Shown piece after piece: positions 1-8,760 of a stretch of DNA of 46,829 nucleotides. Position 1 is the stretch's first letter. Each line of letters starts with the position of its first letter. The notes beneath the pieces were generated by a model. The model saw only the letters and a list, made by a program, of their open reading frames with translations. It was not told where the DNA came from and ran no database searches. The position numbers were made by a program, and so were the translations under genes. Source of the DNA: Bacteroidota bacterium (GTDB taxonomy: Bacteria > Bacteroidota > Bacteroidia > Flavobacteriales > Flavobacteriaceae); the NCBI GenBank assembly GCA_023427845.1, contig JAEYZX010000078.1, forward strand, positions 1 through 46,829, given 5' to 3'.

Positions 1-218
1 TCGGCTCTTCTCACTTCTTTTTTGGTACGTACAACAACTGCAGTAGATACAGCACCTTTTTTAACGTTTCCGTTTGGTGTTGCGTCTTTGATAGAAACTA
101 CAATTTTATCTCCAACAGAGGCATAACGACGTTTCGTTCCTCCAAGTACACGGATAGCCAAAACTTCTTTTGCTCCCGTGTTGTCTGCTACTTTTAATCT
201 TGATTCCTGTTGTACCAT
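1..218 (-). CDS. rplN: 50S ribosomal protein L14 (partial, C-terminus off the left edge)
   Basis: The first 72 residues are visible, starting MVQQESRLKVADNTGAKEV and including the family signature region IRVLGGTKRRYA. L14 binds 23S rRNA and contacts L19 and L3 at the subunit interface. The start ATG (216-218) lies 2 nt after the rpsQ stop, in the usual rpsQ-rplN order. The gene is cut by the window edge, not broken: the reading frame is open to base 1. Recognition is by direct sequence similarity to the family. Confidence 0.97.
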   Translation of the reverse strand, partial: MVQQESRLKVADNTGAKEVLAIRVLGGTKRRYASVGDKIVVSIKDATPNGNVKKGAVSTAVVVRTKKEVRRA

Positions 219-220
219 AA

Positions 221-496
221 TTACTTAGCTCTTTCAATGATTTCAACTAACCTCCAACATTTGGTTTTGCTCAAAGGACGCGTTTCGCTGATCCTTACCG
301 TATCGCCAATGTTACAGTCGTTTGTTTCGTCGTGTGCGTGAAACTTTTTGGTTTTCAACACGAACTTACCGTATAGTGGGTGCTTAACTTTGGTTACCTG
401 TGCAACAACAATGGATTTATCCATTTTGTTAGAGGTTACAACACCTACTCTCTCTTTTCTTAAATTTCTTTTGTCTTCCATTTTAGCAGATTCCAT
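221..496 (-). CDS. rpsQ: 30S ribosomal protein S17
   Basis: This is the primary 16S rRNA-binding protein S17, 91 residues, with the recognisable core RKERVGVVTSNKMDKSIVV and the C-terminal ETRPLSKTKCWRLVEII. Two ATG starts are possible, at 496 and at 481 (MEDKRNLRK). The first overlaps the rpmC stop as TAATG, which favours translational coupling. The second gives a length of 86 residues, closer to that usual in the family. The gene sits between rpmC and rplN in the spc-type order. Confidence 0.96.
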   Translation of the reverse strand: MESAKMEDKRNLRKERVGVVTSNKMDKSIVVAQVTKVKHPLYGKFVLKTKKFHAHDETNDCNIGDTVRISETRPLSKTKCWRLVEIIERAK

Positions 497-687
497 TATT
501 GTTGCTCTCTTTTGCTTAACTCAGTAGCCAATCTCGCAACTGTACGACGAACCGTTCTGATTTGAAGCGGGTTCTCGATTGGAGAAATCGAATGAGCCAT
601 TTTTAAGTCGGCATAGGTTTTCTTAGTCTGGCTAAGTTTTTCTTGCAACTCTGCTGCAGAAAGATCTTTTATTTCAGATTGTTTCAT
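496..687 (-). CDS. rpmC: 50S ribosomal protein L29
   Basis: A small helical protein of 63 residues near the polypeptide exit tunnel. It begins MKQSEIKDLSAAELQEKL, and the C-terminal half has the conserved pattern ENPLQIRTVRRTVARLATEL. Its stop codon shares one base with the upstream rpsQ start. It follows rplP with a 12-nt gap, as in the canonical operon. Confidence 0.96.
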   Translation of the reverse strand: MKQSEIKDLSAAELQEKLSQTKKTYADLKMAHSISPIENPLQIRTVRRTVARLATELSKREQQ

Positions 688-699
688 AATGATTATTAA

Positions 700-1125
700 T
701 TATGCTTCGAAATCTCTAGCAACGACGAATTTGGTTTTAACCGGTAGTTTCTGGGCTGCAAGACGCAAAGCTTCTTTAGCAACCGACATTGGAACACCAC
801 CAACTTCAAACATGATTCTTCCTGGTTTAACAACAGCAGCCCAATATTCAACGGCTCCTTTACCTTTACCCATACGTACTTCAAGAGGCTTCTTAGTGAT
901 CGGTTTGTCCGGGAATATTTTGATCCAAAGCTGACCTTCCCTTTTCATGAAACGGGTTGCAGCGATACGTGCAGCCTCGATCTGACGGGAAGTAAGAAAC
1001 ATTCCACCTTCATGAACGGATTTGATTCCGAACATTCCGTTAGAAAGTTCATGCCCTCGGTTGGAATTCCCTTTCATTTTACCTTTTTGCACCTTGCGGT
1101 ATTTTGTCCTTTTAGGCTGTAACAT
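700..1125 (-). CDS. rplP: 50S ribosomal protein L16
   Basis: A 141-residue protein of the L16/L10e family, located near the A site of the large subunit. It begins MLQPKRTKYRKVQKGKMKG and contains the conserved block IEAARIAATRFMKREGQLWI and the typical stretch RMGKGKGAVEYWAAVVKPG. Length and order (between rpsC and rpmC) match the family. Nothing unusual. Confidence 0.97.
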   Translation of the reverse strand: MLQPKRTKYRKVQKGKMKGNSNRGHELSNGMFGIKSVHEGGMFLTSRQIEAARIAATRFMKREGQLWIKIFPDKPITKKPLEVRMGKGKGAVEYWAAVVKPGRIMFEVGGVPMSVAKEALRLAAQKLPVKTKFVVARDFEA

Positions 1126-1145
1126 TTTTCTTTAATTTAAAAATT

Positions 1146-1901
1146 TTACTTTCTTTTACGAGCATCCGGTTTACCGCCTTTATTGAAAGGTTTACGGTCT
1201 CCTCGCGGAGAATCGCCACCTTTACCTGGTCCGGACTGTTTTTTGTCCATTCCTACAAGCGGGGAAAGATCTCTCTTTCCATAAACCTCACCTTTCATGA
1301 TCCACACTTTGATACCCATCCTACCGTAAGTAGTATGCGCTTCAGCCAAAGCGTAATCAATATCGGCTCTGAAAGTCGACAAAGGAATACGTCCTTCTTT
1401 GAAACCTTCCGAACGCGCCATCTCGGCACCATTCAAACGTCCGGAAATCAAAACTTTGATACCTTCAGCGTTCATACGCATAGAGGCAGCAATAGCCATT
1501 TTGATCGCTCTTCTGTAAGAAATACGGCTTTCGATCTGACGTGCGATGCTTGTTGCAACCAAATAAGCATCAAGTTCAGGTCTTTTAATTTCAAAGATGT
1601 TGATTTGAACTTCTTTGTCAGTAATTTTCTTAAGTTCCTCTTTCAACTTGTCTACCTCCTGGCCGCCTTTCCCGATAATGATACCCGGACGAGCAGTGGT
1701 GATAGTAACGGTTACAAGTTTCAAAGTTCTCTCGATGATTACTTTTGATACACTAGCTTTTGATAAACGGGCGTGGATATACTTTCTGATTTTATAATCT
1801 TCGGCCAATTTATCGCCGTAATCATTTCCACCATACCAGTTTGAATCCCATCCCCTGATGATACCAAGTCTGTTTCCAATTGGATTTGTCTTCTGTCCCA
1901 T
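1146..1901 (-). CDS. rpsC: 30S ribosomal protein S3
   Basis: S3 forms part of the mRNA entry channel. The protein has 251 residues. It starts MGQKTNPIGNRLGIIRGWDS, has a KH domain around residues 40-110 with the loop RPGIIIGKGGQEVD, and a C-terminal S3 domain ending near PLVGM. A basic, glycine- and lysine-rich tail follows (about residues 219-251). The start is one base downstream of the rplV stop, so the two are probably translationally coupled. Confidence 0.97.
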   Translation of the reverse strand: MGQKTNPIGNRLGIIRGWDSNWYGGNDYGDKLAEDYKIRKYIHARLSKASVSKVIIERTLKLVTVTITTARPGIIIGKGGQEVDKLKEELKKITDKEVQINIFEIKRPELDAYLVATSIARQIESRISYRRAIKMAIAASMRMNAEGIKVLISGRLNGAEMARSEGFKEGRIPLSTFRADIDYALAEAHTTYGRMGIKVWIMKGEVYGKRDLSPLVGMDKKQSGPGKGGDSPRGDRKPFNKGGKPDARKRK

Positions 1902-1902
1902 C

Positions 1903-2319
1903 TTAATTATTAGTTGCTTGTGTGTTATTAGTAGCTCCCAACACGATTGTCACGTGATTAGAGCGTTTTCTGATTCTGTGTGCGCGACCTTGTGGAGCCG
2001 GACGAAGTCTTTTCAACATCATTCCGCCATCTACTCTGATCTCCTGGACGATTAAGCCTGCTTCAGCTACATTCCCTTCTGCGTTTTTCTGCTCCCAGTT
2101 GTTGATTGCAGATAACAAAAGTTTCTCTAGTTTACGTGAAGCTTCTTTAGAGCTGAACCTTAATATATTCAAAGCTCTTTCCACTTTCTGACCTCTTACC
2201 AAGTCTGCTACTAAGCGCATTTTTCTAGGTGAAGTAGGGCAGTTATTCAACTTTGCGAAAGCAATCTGCTTGTTAGCTTCCTTGATGCCTTCTGCTCTTT
2301 CTCTTTTACGAACTCCCAT
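1903..2319 (-). CDS. rplV: 50S ribosomal protein L22
   Basis: L22 lines the exit tunnel. The 138-residue protein carries the core CPTSPRKMRLVADLVRGQKV and the hairpin-and-tail region MMLKRLRPAPQGRAHRIRKR, which ends in contact with the tunnel in known structures. A short N-terminal extension of about 20 residues precedes the core. The C-terminal tail is rich in Asn and Thr. It sits between rpsS and rpsC as expected. Confidence 0.97.
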   Translation of the reverse strand: MGVRKRERAEGIKEANKQIAFAKLNNCPTSPRKMRLVADLVRGQKVERALNILRFSSKEASRKLEKLLLSAINNWEQKNAEGNVAEAGLIVQEIRVDGGMMLKRLRPAPQGRAHRIRKRSNHVTIVLGATNNTQATNN

Positions 2320-2325
2320 TGCTTC

Positions 2326-2604
2326 TTATTTTTTACCTTTATTTTTTGCTCCAGCATGACCTCTAAAAGATCGAGTTGGTGAAAATTCTCCTAATTTATG
2401 ACCTACCATGTTTTCTGTTACGTAAACAGGTACAAACTGACGACCGTTGTGAACTGCGATAGTTTGTCCGACGAAATCCGGGGTAATCATTGAAGCCCTG
2501 GACCAGGTCTTTACAACTCCTTTATTACCTTTCTCGATATTCTCCTGAACTTTTTTATCTAACTTATAGTGAACAAAAGGTCCTTTTTTTAATGAACGTG
2601 CCAT
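2326..2604 (-). CDS. rpsS: 30S ribosomal protein S19
   Basis: A 92-residue S19 with the hallmark start MARSLKKGPFV and the motif TWSRASMITPDFVGQTIAVH, ending HKLGEFSPTRSFRGHAG. It binds 16S rRNA in the head of the small subunit together with S13. It is 6 nt from rplV and 10 nt from rplB in the same operon. Confidence 0.98.
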   Translation of the reverse strand: MARSLKKGPFVHYKLDKKVQENIEKGNKGVVKTWSRASMITPDFVGQTIAVHNGRQFVPVYVTENMVGHKLGEFSPTRSFRGHAGAKNKGKK

Positions 2605-2614
2605 GTGTCTCTAA

Positions 2615-3439
2615 TTATTTCTTTCTACGTTCTACAATATACTTGTTGCTCGGGTTAACTTTGGAGCGCGTCCTGTAACCTTTAGCCGGGATACCTTTTC
2701 TTGAACGTGGGTGACCTCCCGAAGAACGTCCTTCACCACCACCCATTGGATGATCTACAGGGTTCATCGCTACCGGCCTTGTTCTAGGTCGTCTTCCTAA
2801 CCAACGTGATCTACCAGCTTTTCCTGATACTACCAACTGGTGGTCAGAGTTTGATACGGCACCGATCGTAGCAGAACATGTAAGCAAGATTAATCTTGTT
2901 TCACCTGATGGCATTTTGATCGTCGCATATTTTCCGTCTCTTGCCATCAACTGCGCAAACGTTCCAGCCGAACGAGCGATTACCGCTCCCTGGCCTGGGC
3001 GTAACTCTATACAAGAGATTACCGTTCCCAAAGGAATTTTGCTTAATGGAAGTGTGTTGCCAATTTCCGGTTGCGCGTCTGGTCCAGAAACCAACTTCTG
3101 ACCAACCTGCAATCCGTTTTGTGCAATAACATAAGTTTTCTCTCCATCGGCATAAGCCAACAAAGCGATGAACGCAGTTCTGTTTGGATCGTATTCAATA
3201 GATTTTACTGAAGCCGGGATACCGTCTTTAGTTCTTTTGAAATCGATGATACGATATCGCTGCTTGTGACCACCACCCGTAAAACGCATGGTCATCTTTC
3301 CTTGACTATTTCTACCTCCTGAGTTTTTTATCGGCGCTATCAAAGAGCGTTCCGGCTTATCAGTTGTAATAGCGTCAAAACTATTCACAACTCTAAATCG
3401 CTGACCCGGGGTAATAGGTTTTAATTTTCTTACTGACAT
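2615..3439 (-). CDS. rplB: 50S ribosomal protein L2
   Basis: L2 is a primary 23S rRNA-binding protein required for subunit association and the peptidyl transferase centre. The 274-residue sequence has the N-terminal OB region (SQGKMTMRFTGGGHKQRYR) and the conserved C-terminal stretch PVAMNPVDHPMGGGEGRSSG, which includes the His of the MNPVDHP motif. Length is typical. Order is rplW-rplB-rpsS. Confidence 0.98.
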   Translation of the reverse strand: MSVRKLKPITPGQRFRVVNSFDAITTDKPERSLIAPIKNSGGRNSQGKMTMRFTGGGHKQRYRIIDFKRTKDGIPASVKSIEYDPNRTAFIALLAYADGEKTYVIAQNGLQVGQKLVSGPDAQPEIGNTLPLSKIPLGTVISCIELRPGQGAVIARSAGTFAQLMARDGKYATIKMPSGETRLILLTCSATIGAVSNSDHQLVVSGKAGRSRWLGRRPRTRPVAMNPVDHPMGGGEGRSSGGHPRSRKGIPAKGYRTRSKVNPSNKYIVERRKK

Positions 3440-3448
3440 CTCTGTATA

Positions 3449-3742
3449 TTACTGGATATTGTTGTAAAAATCTATTGTTTCTCCTTCTTGTACTTGAACC
3501 ATCGCTTTCTTGAACGCGTTGCTCTTTCCACTGATAAGGCCACTTTTAGTGAATTTTGTCGTTCTATCCGGACGGACGTTCATCGTATTGACAGTGGTCA
3601 CAGTAACACCGTAAGCAGCTTCGACAGCTTTCTTAATTTGTACTTTGTTTGCCTTTTTGTCAACCACGAATCCGAAACGATTGGAAACTTCACTTTCCTT
3701 GGTTACTTTTTCAGTTACTATAGGTTTGATTATGATGCTCAT
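3449..3742 (-). CDS. rplW: 50S ribosomal protein L23
   Basis: L23 lies at the tunnel exit and docks trigger factor and SRP. The 97-residue protein shows the family start IIIKPIVTEKVTKESE and the basic loop GVTVTTVNTMNVRPDRTTK. It is spaced 7 nt from rplD and 9 nt from rplB. Confidence 0.96.
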   Translation of the reverse strand: MSIIIKPIVTEKVTKESEVSNRFGFVVDKKANKVQIKKAVEAAYGVTVTTVNTMNVRPDRTTKFTKSGLISGKSNAFKKAMVQVQEGETIDFYNNIQ

Positions 3743-3749
3743 ATTCCTA

Positions 3750-4379
3750 TTATTTGCTTAAATTTTCTTCAATTCCTTCTAAAGCACCTTCCATCAACAC
3801 TAAATTATTAGCATTTAAAATCGCGTAAGTGCTTAATTCTGAGCTACTTACAACGCTAGAAGCCTTTAAATTGCGTGAGGACAAATATACATTTTTATTT
3901 GCATCGCCCAACACGAACAAGGATTTTTTGTTTTCTAACCCTAAAGCTTTCAAAACGTTAATGAAATTTTTAGTGTTTGGAGTATCAAAATTGAACTCTT
4001 CAAGCACGGTGATGCTCGCTTCTTTCGCTTTGATTGAGAACGCTGATTTACGCGCAAGACGCTTCAGGTTTTTGTTCAATTTGAATGAATAGCTTCTTGG
4101 ACGTGGTCCGAAAACAGTACCTCCACCTTTGAACAATGGGTTCTTTACACTACCGGCACGGGCAGTTCCTGTACCTTTTTGCTTTTTAATCTTACGTGTA
4201 GATCCGGCAACTTCAGCTCTTTCTTTTGCTTTGTGCGTTCCCTGGCGTTGGTTTGCAAGATATTGCTTAACATCAAGATATACTGCGTGATTATTTGGCT
4301 CGATTGCGAAAACTGAATCAGAAAGAGTGATTGTTCTGCCAGTTTCTTTTCCGTTGAAATTTAAAACTTTTACTTCCAT
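3750..4379 (-). CDS. rplD: 50S ribosomal protein L4
   Basis: L4 binds 23S rRNA domain I and in some bacteria represses its own operon. The chosen start is ATG at 4379, giving MEVKVLNFNGKETG and 209 residues. This start overlaps the rplC stop as TAATG and matches the family N-terminus. A longer open frame to 4424 exists but reads into rplC and looks spurious. The conserved tunnel loop is clear: RKIKKQKGTGTARAGS followed by GGGTVFGPRPRSY. Confidence 0.95.
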   Translation of the reverse strand: MEVKVLNFNGKETGRTITLSDSVFAIEPNNHAVYLDVKQYLANQRQGTHKAKERAEVAGSTRKIKKQKGTGTARAGSVKNPLFKGGGTVFGPRPRSYSFKLNKNLKRLARKSAFSIKAKEASITVLEEFNFDTPNTKNFINVLKALGLENKKSLFVLGDANKNVYLSSRNLKASSVVSSSELSTYAILNANNLVLMEGALEGIEENLSK

Positions 4380-4996
4380 TACTTGTGAATGATTACATAA
4401 GAGTTGATATGTCCCGGAACGCATCCTTTTACAAGAAGCAGGTTCTTATCAGAAACCACTTTCAACACTTTTAGGTTTTGAACATTTACATTTACGCCAC
4501 CCATACGCCCTGCCATGCGCATTCCTTTGAATACACGTGACGGATAAGAGGAAGCTCCTACAGATCCAGGCGCCCTGAGTCGGTTGTGCTGACCGTGCGT
4601 AGCCTGTCCAACACCACCAAAACCATGACGTTTTACAACACCCTGGAATCCTTTTCCTTTAGATACACCTTGTACATCTACAAATTCACCTTCTTCAAAC
4701 ATAGTAACATCGATAACGTCACCTAGTTTTTGTTCAGTTGCAAAATTTTGGAATTCAACGACTTTTTTCTTCGCAACAGTCCCCGCTTTTTTGAAGTGGC
4801 CGGTAGCCGCTTGCGTGGAATGTTTTTCAGTTTTGTCATCGAAACCAAGTTGCAACGCTTCATACCCGTCGACCTCATTGGTTCTGACTTGGGTAACAAC
4901 GCATGGGCCAGCCTCAATAACGGTACAAGGAATGTTTTTTCCTTTCTCGTCGAAAATACTGGTCATGCCGATTTTTCTACCAATTAACCCAGACAT
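4379..4996 (-). CDS. rplC: 50S ribosomal protein L3
   Basis: L3 is an early assembly protein that reaches toward the peptidyl transferase centre. The 205-residue sequence begins MSGLIGRKIGMTSIFDEKG and has the conserved central motif GKGFQGVVKRHGFGG, then the glycine- and histidine-rich loop with QHNRLRAPGSVG. A 132-nt untranslated gap separates it from rpsJ, unusually long for this operon. Confidence 0.97.
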   Translation of the reverse strand: MSGLIGRKIGMTSIFDEKGKNIPCTVIEAGPCVVTQVRTNEVDGYEALQLGFDDKTEKHSTQAATGHFKKAGTVAKKKVVEFQNFATEQKLGDVIDVTMFEEGEFVDVQGVSKGKGFQGVVKRHGFGGVGQATHGQHNRLRAPGSVGASSYPSRVFKGMRMAGRMGGVNVNVQNLKVLKVVSDKNLLLVKGCVPGHINSYVIIHK

Positions 4997-5128
4997 AAAA
5001 AATAATTAATAATTAATAATCAAAAGTTGGCGTTAGCCAATCGTTTCTTTATTTTCGTCAGCTTAGACATTAGAAAAGAGTATTGAGAAATAAATCCCAA
5101 TACTCGTTTCTGACTTACAGCTGTTTTA
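4997..5128 (-). promoter_or_regulatory. Structured gap between rpsJ and rplC, candidate attenuator or autoregulatory leader
   Basis: The gap holds two hairpins readable on the transcript. One is a perfect 8-bp stem GAGTATTG/CAATACTC with arms at 5078-5085 and 5098-5105, followed on the minus strand by TTTTC. The other is TTGGC-TAAC-GCCAA (5027-5040), about 30 nt before the rplC start. All other spacers in this operon are at most 23 nt, so a structured gap here may be a control point. This is inference from position and pairing only. Confidence 0.4.
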
Positions 5129-5434
5129 TCAGACTTTGATCTCTACTTCAACACCGCTTGGCAATTCAAGTTTCATCAACGCATCAATAGTTTTTGATGA
5201 AGATGAATAAATGTCGATCAATCGCTTGTACGACATTACTTCGAATTGCTCTCTTGCTTTTTTGTTGACGTGCGGAGAACGCAATACCGTAAAAAGTTTT
5301 TTGTGCGTTGGCAACGGAATAGGACCTGTTACTACCGCTCCGGTGCTTTTCACCGTTTTTACGATCTTCTCAGACGACTTGTCGACAAGCATGTGATCGT
5401 AGGATTTCAATTTTATTCTGATTTTTTGACTCAT
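5129..5434 (-). CDS. rpsJ: 30S ribosomal protein S10
   Basis: S10 (also called NusE) belongs to the 30S head and can take part in transcription antitermination. The 101-residue sequence has the typical start MSQKIRIKLKSYDHMLVD, the loop GPIPLPTHKKLFTVLRSPHV, and the ending LPSGVEVEIKV. It lies 11 nt after fusA with no tuf gene between them, the usual joined str-S10 arrangement in Bacteroidota. Confidence 0.97.
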   Translation of the reverse strand: MSQKIRIKLKSYDHMLVDKSSEKIVKTVKSTGAVVTGPIPLPTHKKLFTVLRSPHVNKKAREQFEVMSYKRLIDIYSSSSKTIDALMKLELPSGVEVEIKV

Positions 5435-5445
5435 TTTCTTTAGAA

Positions 5446-7602
5446 TTATGCGGTTCCTTTTGCTTTTTTGATAACGGCTTCCGAAATGTTTGACGGCGTT
5501 TCAGCATAGTGCGAGAACTCCATAGTTGAAGTTGCACGACCTGATGAAAGCGTTCGTAACGTTGTCACATATCCAAACATTTCCGAAAGAGGCACATCGG
5601 CTTTGATGGTTTTTGCACCAGCCCTGTCGCCCATGTCATTAACCTGGCCACGACGACGGTTCAAATCCCCAACGATATCACCCATGTTTTCTTCAGGAGT
5701 GATCACCTCAATTTTCATGATTGGTTCAAGGACTACAGCACCGGCAGCTTTCGCCACTTCTTTGTAACCCATTTTCGCAGCCAACTCAAAAGAAAGCGCA
5801 TCTGAATCCACAGGGTGGTAAGATCCGTCCAATAGAGTTACTTTCAAACTGTCAACCTGATAACCCGCCAAAGGACCGGTTTTCATAGCCTCACGGAACC
5901 CTTTTTCAACCGCAGGAATAAATTCCTTAGGAATGTTACCCCCTTTAACGGAGTTAACGAATTGTAGCCCGACAGGTACTTTTCCATCAACCTCATCCGC
6001 TGGCCCAAGTTCGAAAACGATATCACCAAACTTACCACGACCACCTGATTGTTTTTTGTAAACTTCCCTGTGCTGGGCAACTTTTGTAAATGCTTCTTTA
6101 TATTCAACCTGAGGCTCACCTTGGTTTACTTCAACTTTGAATTCACGTTTCATACGATCAACAAGAATATCAAGGTGAAGCTCACCCATACCTGAAATGA
6201 TCGTTTGACCTGAAGCCTCGTCTGTCCTAACGGTAAACGTTGGATCTTCTTCCGACAATTTTGCCAAAGCCATACCCATTTTATCAACGTCGGCTTTTGT
6301 TTTAGGCTCGATCGCGATACCAATTACCGGATCAGGGAATTTCATCGACTCAAGAACGATAGGGTGTTTTTCATCACACATCGTATCTCCGGTCTTGATA
6401 TCCTTAAATCCAACTGCAGCCCCAATATCACCTGCCTCGATGTATTCGATCGGGTTTTGCTTATTGGCATGCATCTGGTAAATACGGGAAATTCTCTCTT
6501 TGTTTCCTGAACGCGTGTTCAAAATGTAAGAACCTGCATCCAAACGACCTGAATAAACACGGAAGAATGCCAAACGACCAACATAAGGATCGGTAGCGAT
6601 CTTAAACGCCAAAGCCGCGAACGGTTCTTTAACATCCGGTTTACGCAAAATTCTTTTCTGATCTTCCTCCAGCAAATCAGCATCATCAGGATGAATTCCT
6701 TCGATACCTTCCTTATCCAAAGGAGATGGCAAATATTTACAAACCGCATCCAGCATGAACTGAACACCTTTGTTCTTGAACGACGAACCACATAGCATCG
6801 GAATGATGGCCATGTCGATTGTAGCAGCCCTTAGTGCGTTGTTGATTTCTTCTTCAGTAATAGAAGATTCGTCTTCCATGTACTTATCAAGAAGGTTCTC
6901 ATCATAATCCGCAACAGCTTCAATCAGGTTTGAACGGAATTCTTTTACCTCGGCAACCATGTCTTCAGGAATCGGCACAATGTCAAAAGTTGCCCCCTGA
7001 TTTTCTTCGTGCCAGATGATAGCCTGGTTTTTCACCAAATCAACTACACCTTTGAAATCATTTTCTTCACCGATTGGCAAAGTGATCGCTACTGCGTTTG
7101 ATTTCAACATATCGCGAACCTGCTGGCATACGTTTAGGAAATTAGATCCCTGACGGTCCATTTTGTTCACGAATCCCATACGCGGTACACGGTACTGATC
7201 GGCAAGCCTCCAGTTCGTTTCAGATTGCGGCTCTACACCATCAACTGCGCTAAAAAGGAAAACCAATCCGTCAAGTACACGAAGCGAACGGTTTACCTCC
7301 ACGGTAAAGTCGACGTGTCCCGGGGTATCGATAATGTTAAAGTGATACGGCTTGCTTTCAGGAATAACTTTTCCCTGAACCGTTGGAAAATTCCATTCGC
7401 ACGTAGTAGCCGCAGAAGTAATTGTAATTCCACGCTCAGCTTCCTACTCCATCCAGTCCATTGTTGAAGCACCATCGTGAACTTCACCAAGTTTGTGGGT
7501 TTTTCCTGTATAAAAAAGGATACGCTCTGTAGTTGTAGTCTTACCCGCATCAATGTGGGCAGCGATCCCGATGTTTCTTGTATATTTTAAGTCTCTAGCC
7601 AT
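5446..7602 (-). pseudogene. fusA: Elongation factor G with an in-frame TAG at codon 53
   Basis: EF-G is the translocation GTPase. The full frame runs from ATG at 7602 (MARDLKYTRNIGIAAHIDAG, with G1 motif AHIDAGKTT at residues 15-23) to the stop at 5446, 718 codons, which is normal length. Codon 53 (7444-7446) is TAG in the context MDWME*EAERGITIT, where the family has Gln (MDWMEQE). A single C-to-T change of CAG explains it. Everything downstream is intact: switch I RGITITSAATT, G3 DTPGH, and all later domains to VIKKAKGTA. The longest uninterrupted downstream frame starts at a GTG (7302) and lacks the P-loop, so it could not work as EF-G. Likely explanations are a sequence error, a true null with another fusA copy elsewhere, or suppression. 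Confidence 0.9.
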
Positions 7603-7610
7603 TTTCTGTA

Positions 7611-8087
7611 TTAGAATCTAAAGTGAGAGAATGCTTTGTTTGCTTCAGCCATTTTATGAGTATCCATTCTCTTTTTAACTGCAGCACCTTCTTCTTTAGC
7701 AGCAGCTAAAACTTCAGAAGCTAGTTTTTGAGCCATGGACTTTTCATTTCTTCTACGTGCATAAAGTATCATCCACTTCATTGCCATAGAAATTTTACGG
7801 TCTGGTCTGATTTGCATCGGGATTTGGAAGGTAGCCCCACCAACACGACGGCTACGTACTTCTACGTGCGGCATAACGTTGGTCAATGCATCTTTCCAGA
7901 TTTCCAATGACGATTTTTCTGCGTCTTGCTTCTTAGCCTCTACGATATCGATTGCATCATAAAATACTTTGAAAGCAGTTGATTTTTTACCATCCCACAT
8001 CAAGTTGTTCACAAAACGGGTAACCAATTGGTCGTTAAACCTTGGATCTGGCAAAAGAGGTCTCTTTTTGGCCTGTCTTTTTCTCAT
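7611..8087 (-). CDS. rpsG: 30S ribosomal protein S7
   Basis: S7 nucleates assembly of the 30S head and lies near the E site. The 158-residue protein begins MRKRQAKKRPLLPDPRFND and contains the conserved stretch NVMPHVEVRSRRVGGATFQI, with later RKISMAMKWMILYARRRNEK. It lies 8 nt before fusA and 21 nt after rpsL. Confidence 0.97.
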   Translation of the reverse strand: MRKRQAKKRPLLPDPRFNDQLVTRFVNNLMWDGKKSTAFKVFYDAIDIVEAKKQDAEKSSLEIWKDALTNVMPHVEVRSRRVGGATFQIPMQIRPDRKISMAMKWMILYARRRNEKSMAQKLASEVLAAAKEEGAAVKKRMDTHKMAEANKAFSHFRF

Positions 8088-8108
8088 GTCTTTTTCTTAA
8101 AAGTTAAA

Positions 8109-8492
8109 TTACTTTTTGGCTTCCTTTGGGCGTTTAGCACCGTACTTAGATCGTCTTTGCGTTCTTCCGGCAACACCTGATGTATCAAGCGCACCACGAA
8201 CGATGTGGTATCTAACTCCCGGCAAATCTTTAACCCTTCCACCCCTAACTAATACTATCGAGTGCTCTTGCAGATTGTGTCCTTCTCCAGGGATGTAAGC
8301 ATTTACTTCGTTTCCGTTAGTCAAACGTACACGCGCTACTTTACGCATCGCAGAGTTTGGCTTTTTCGGAGTCGTAGTGTAAACACGCGTACAAACACCT
8401 CTTCTTTGTGGACAAGAATCTAAAGCAACCGATTTACTCTTCTTAGTTATCTGGGTTCTTCCAGTTCTTACTAATTGTTGAATTGTTGGCAT
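8109..8492 (-). CDS. rpsL: 30S ribosomal protein S12
   Basis: S12 acts in decoding at the A site. The 127-residue protein begins MPTIQQLVRTGRTQITKKSK. Both lysine positions where streptomycin resistance commonly arises keep the wild-type residue: the lysines of TTTPKKPNSA and of RGGRVKDLPGVRYH. It is the first gene of the operon, about 50 nt downstream of the predicted transcription start. Confidence 0.98.
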   Translation of the reverse strand: MPTIQQLVRTGRTQITKKSKSVALDSCPQRRGVCTRVYTTTPKKPNSAMRKVARVRLTNGNEVNAYIPGEGHNLQEHSIVLVRGGRVKDLPGVRYHIVRGALDTSGVAGRTQRRSKYGAKRPKEAKK

Positions 8493-8545
8493 AATTACTA
8501 CTAAAAATTTCTTATATAATGATTTTCCCGCTTTTTACGGGGTTG

Positions 8546-8576
8546 CAAATGTAGTGATATTTTTTAATCCAACAAA
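8546..8576 (-). promoter_or_regulatory. Promoter of the rpsL ribosomal operon
   Basis: On the minus strand a TTTG element (8573-8576) is followed after exactly 19 bp by TACATTTG (8546-8553). This is the full Bacteroidota housekeeping sigma consensus TTTG-N19-TANNTTTG. Transcription should start near 8541, leaving a leader of about 50 nt before rpsL. Confidence 0.85.
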
Positions 8577-8727
8577 TCATAATTCATTAATTTTGAAAGG
8601 GATTGGAGATTTGTTTTGAAGATGGATATTCAATTGCAAAAATGGACCCGTCCCGGAAATCCACATCCGTTTTTTTTCATTCCAATCGCGTTCCGATGTA
8701 ACTCACGCCATTTTATATTAATCTGAC

Positions 8728-8735
8728 TATTTTTG
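8728..8735 (+). promoter_or_regulatory. Promoter -7 element for the Omp85-like gene
   Basis: The octamer TATTTTTG matches TANNTTTG. It sits 25 bp before the TTG start at 8761, giving a leader of about 20 nt. No clear TTTG is found 19 bp upstream, so the -33 element is weak or absent. The element lies in the divergent region (8493-8760) shared with the ribosomal operon promoter. Confidence 0.5.
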
Positions 8736-8760
8736 CGTTACTTATCACAAAACTCATTTC

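Noticed and set aside
7444..7446. TAG in fusA as a recoded amino acid (pyrrolysine or reassigned stop)
   Set aside because: No pyrrolysine genes are seen, the site is not a known recoding position, and TAG ends other genes here; a point change is simpler.
8109..8492. Streptomycin resistance mutation in rpsL
   Set aside because: Both critical lysines (in PKKPNSA and GRVKDLP) are wild type.
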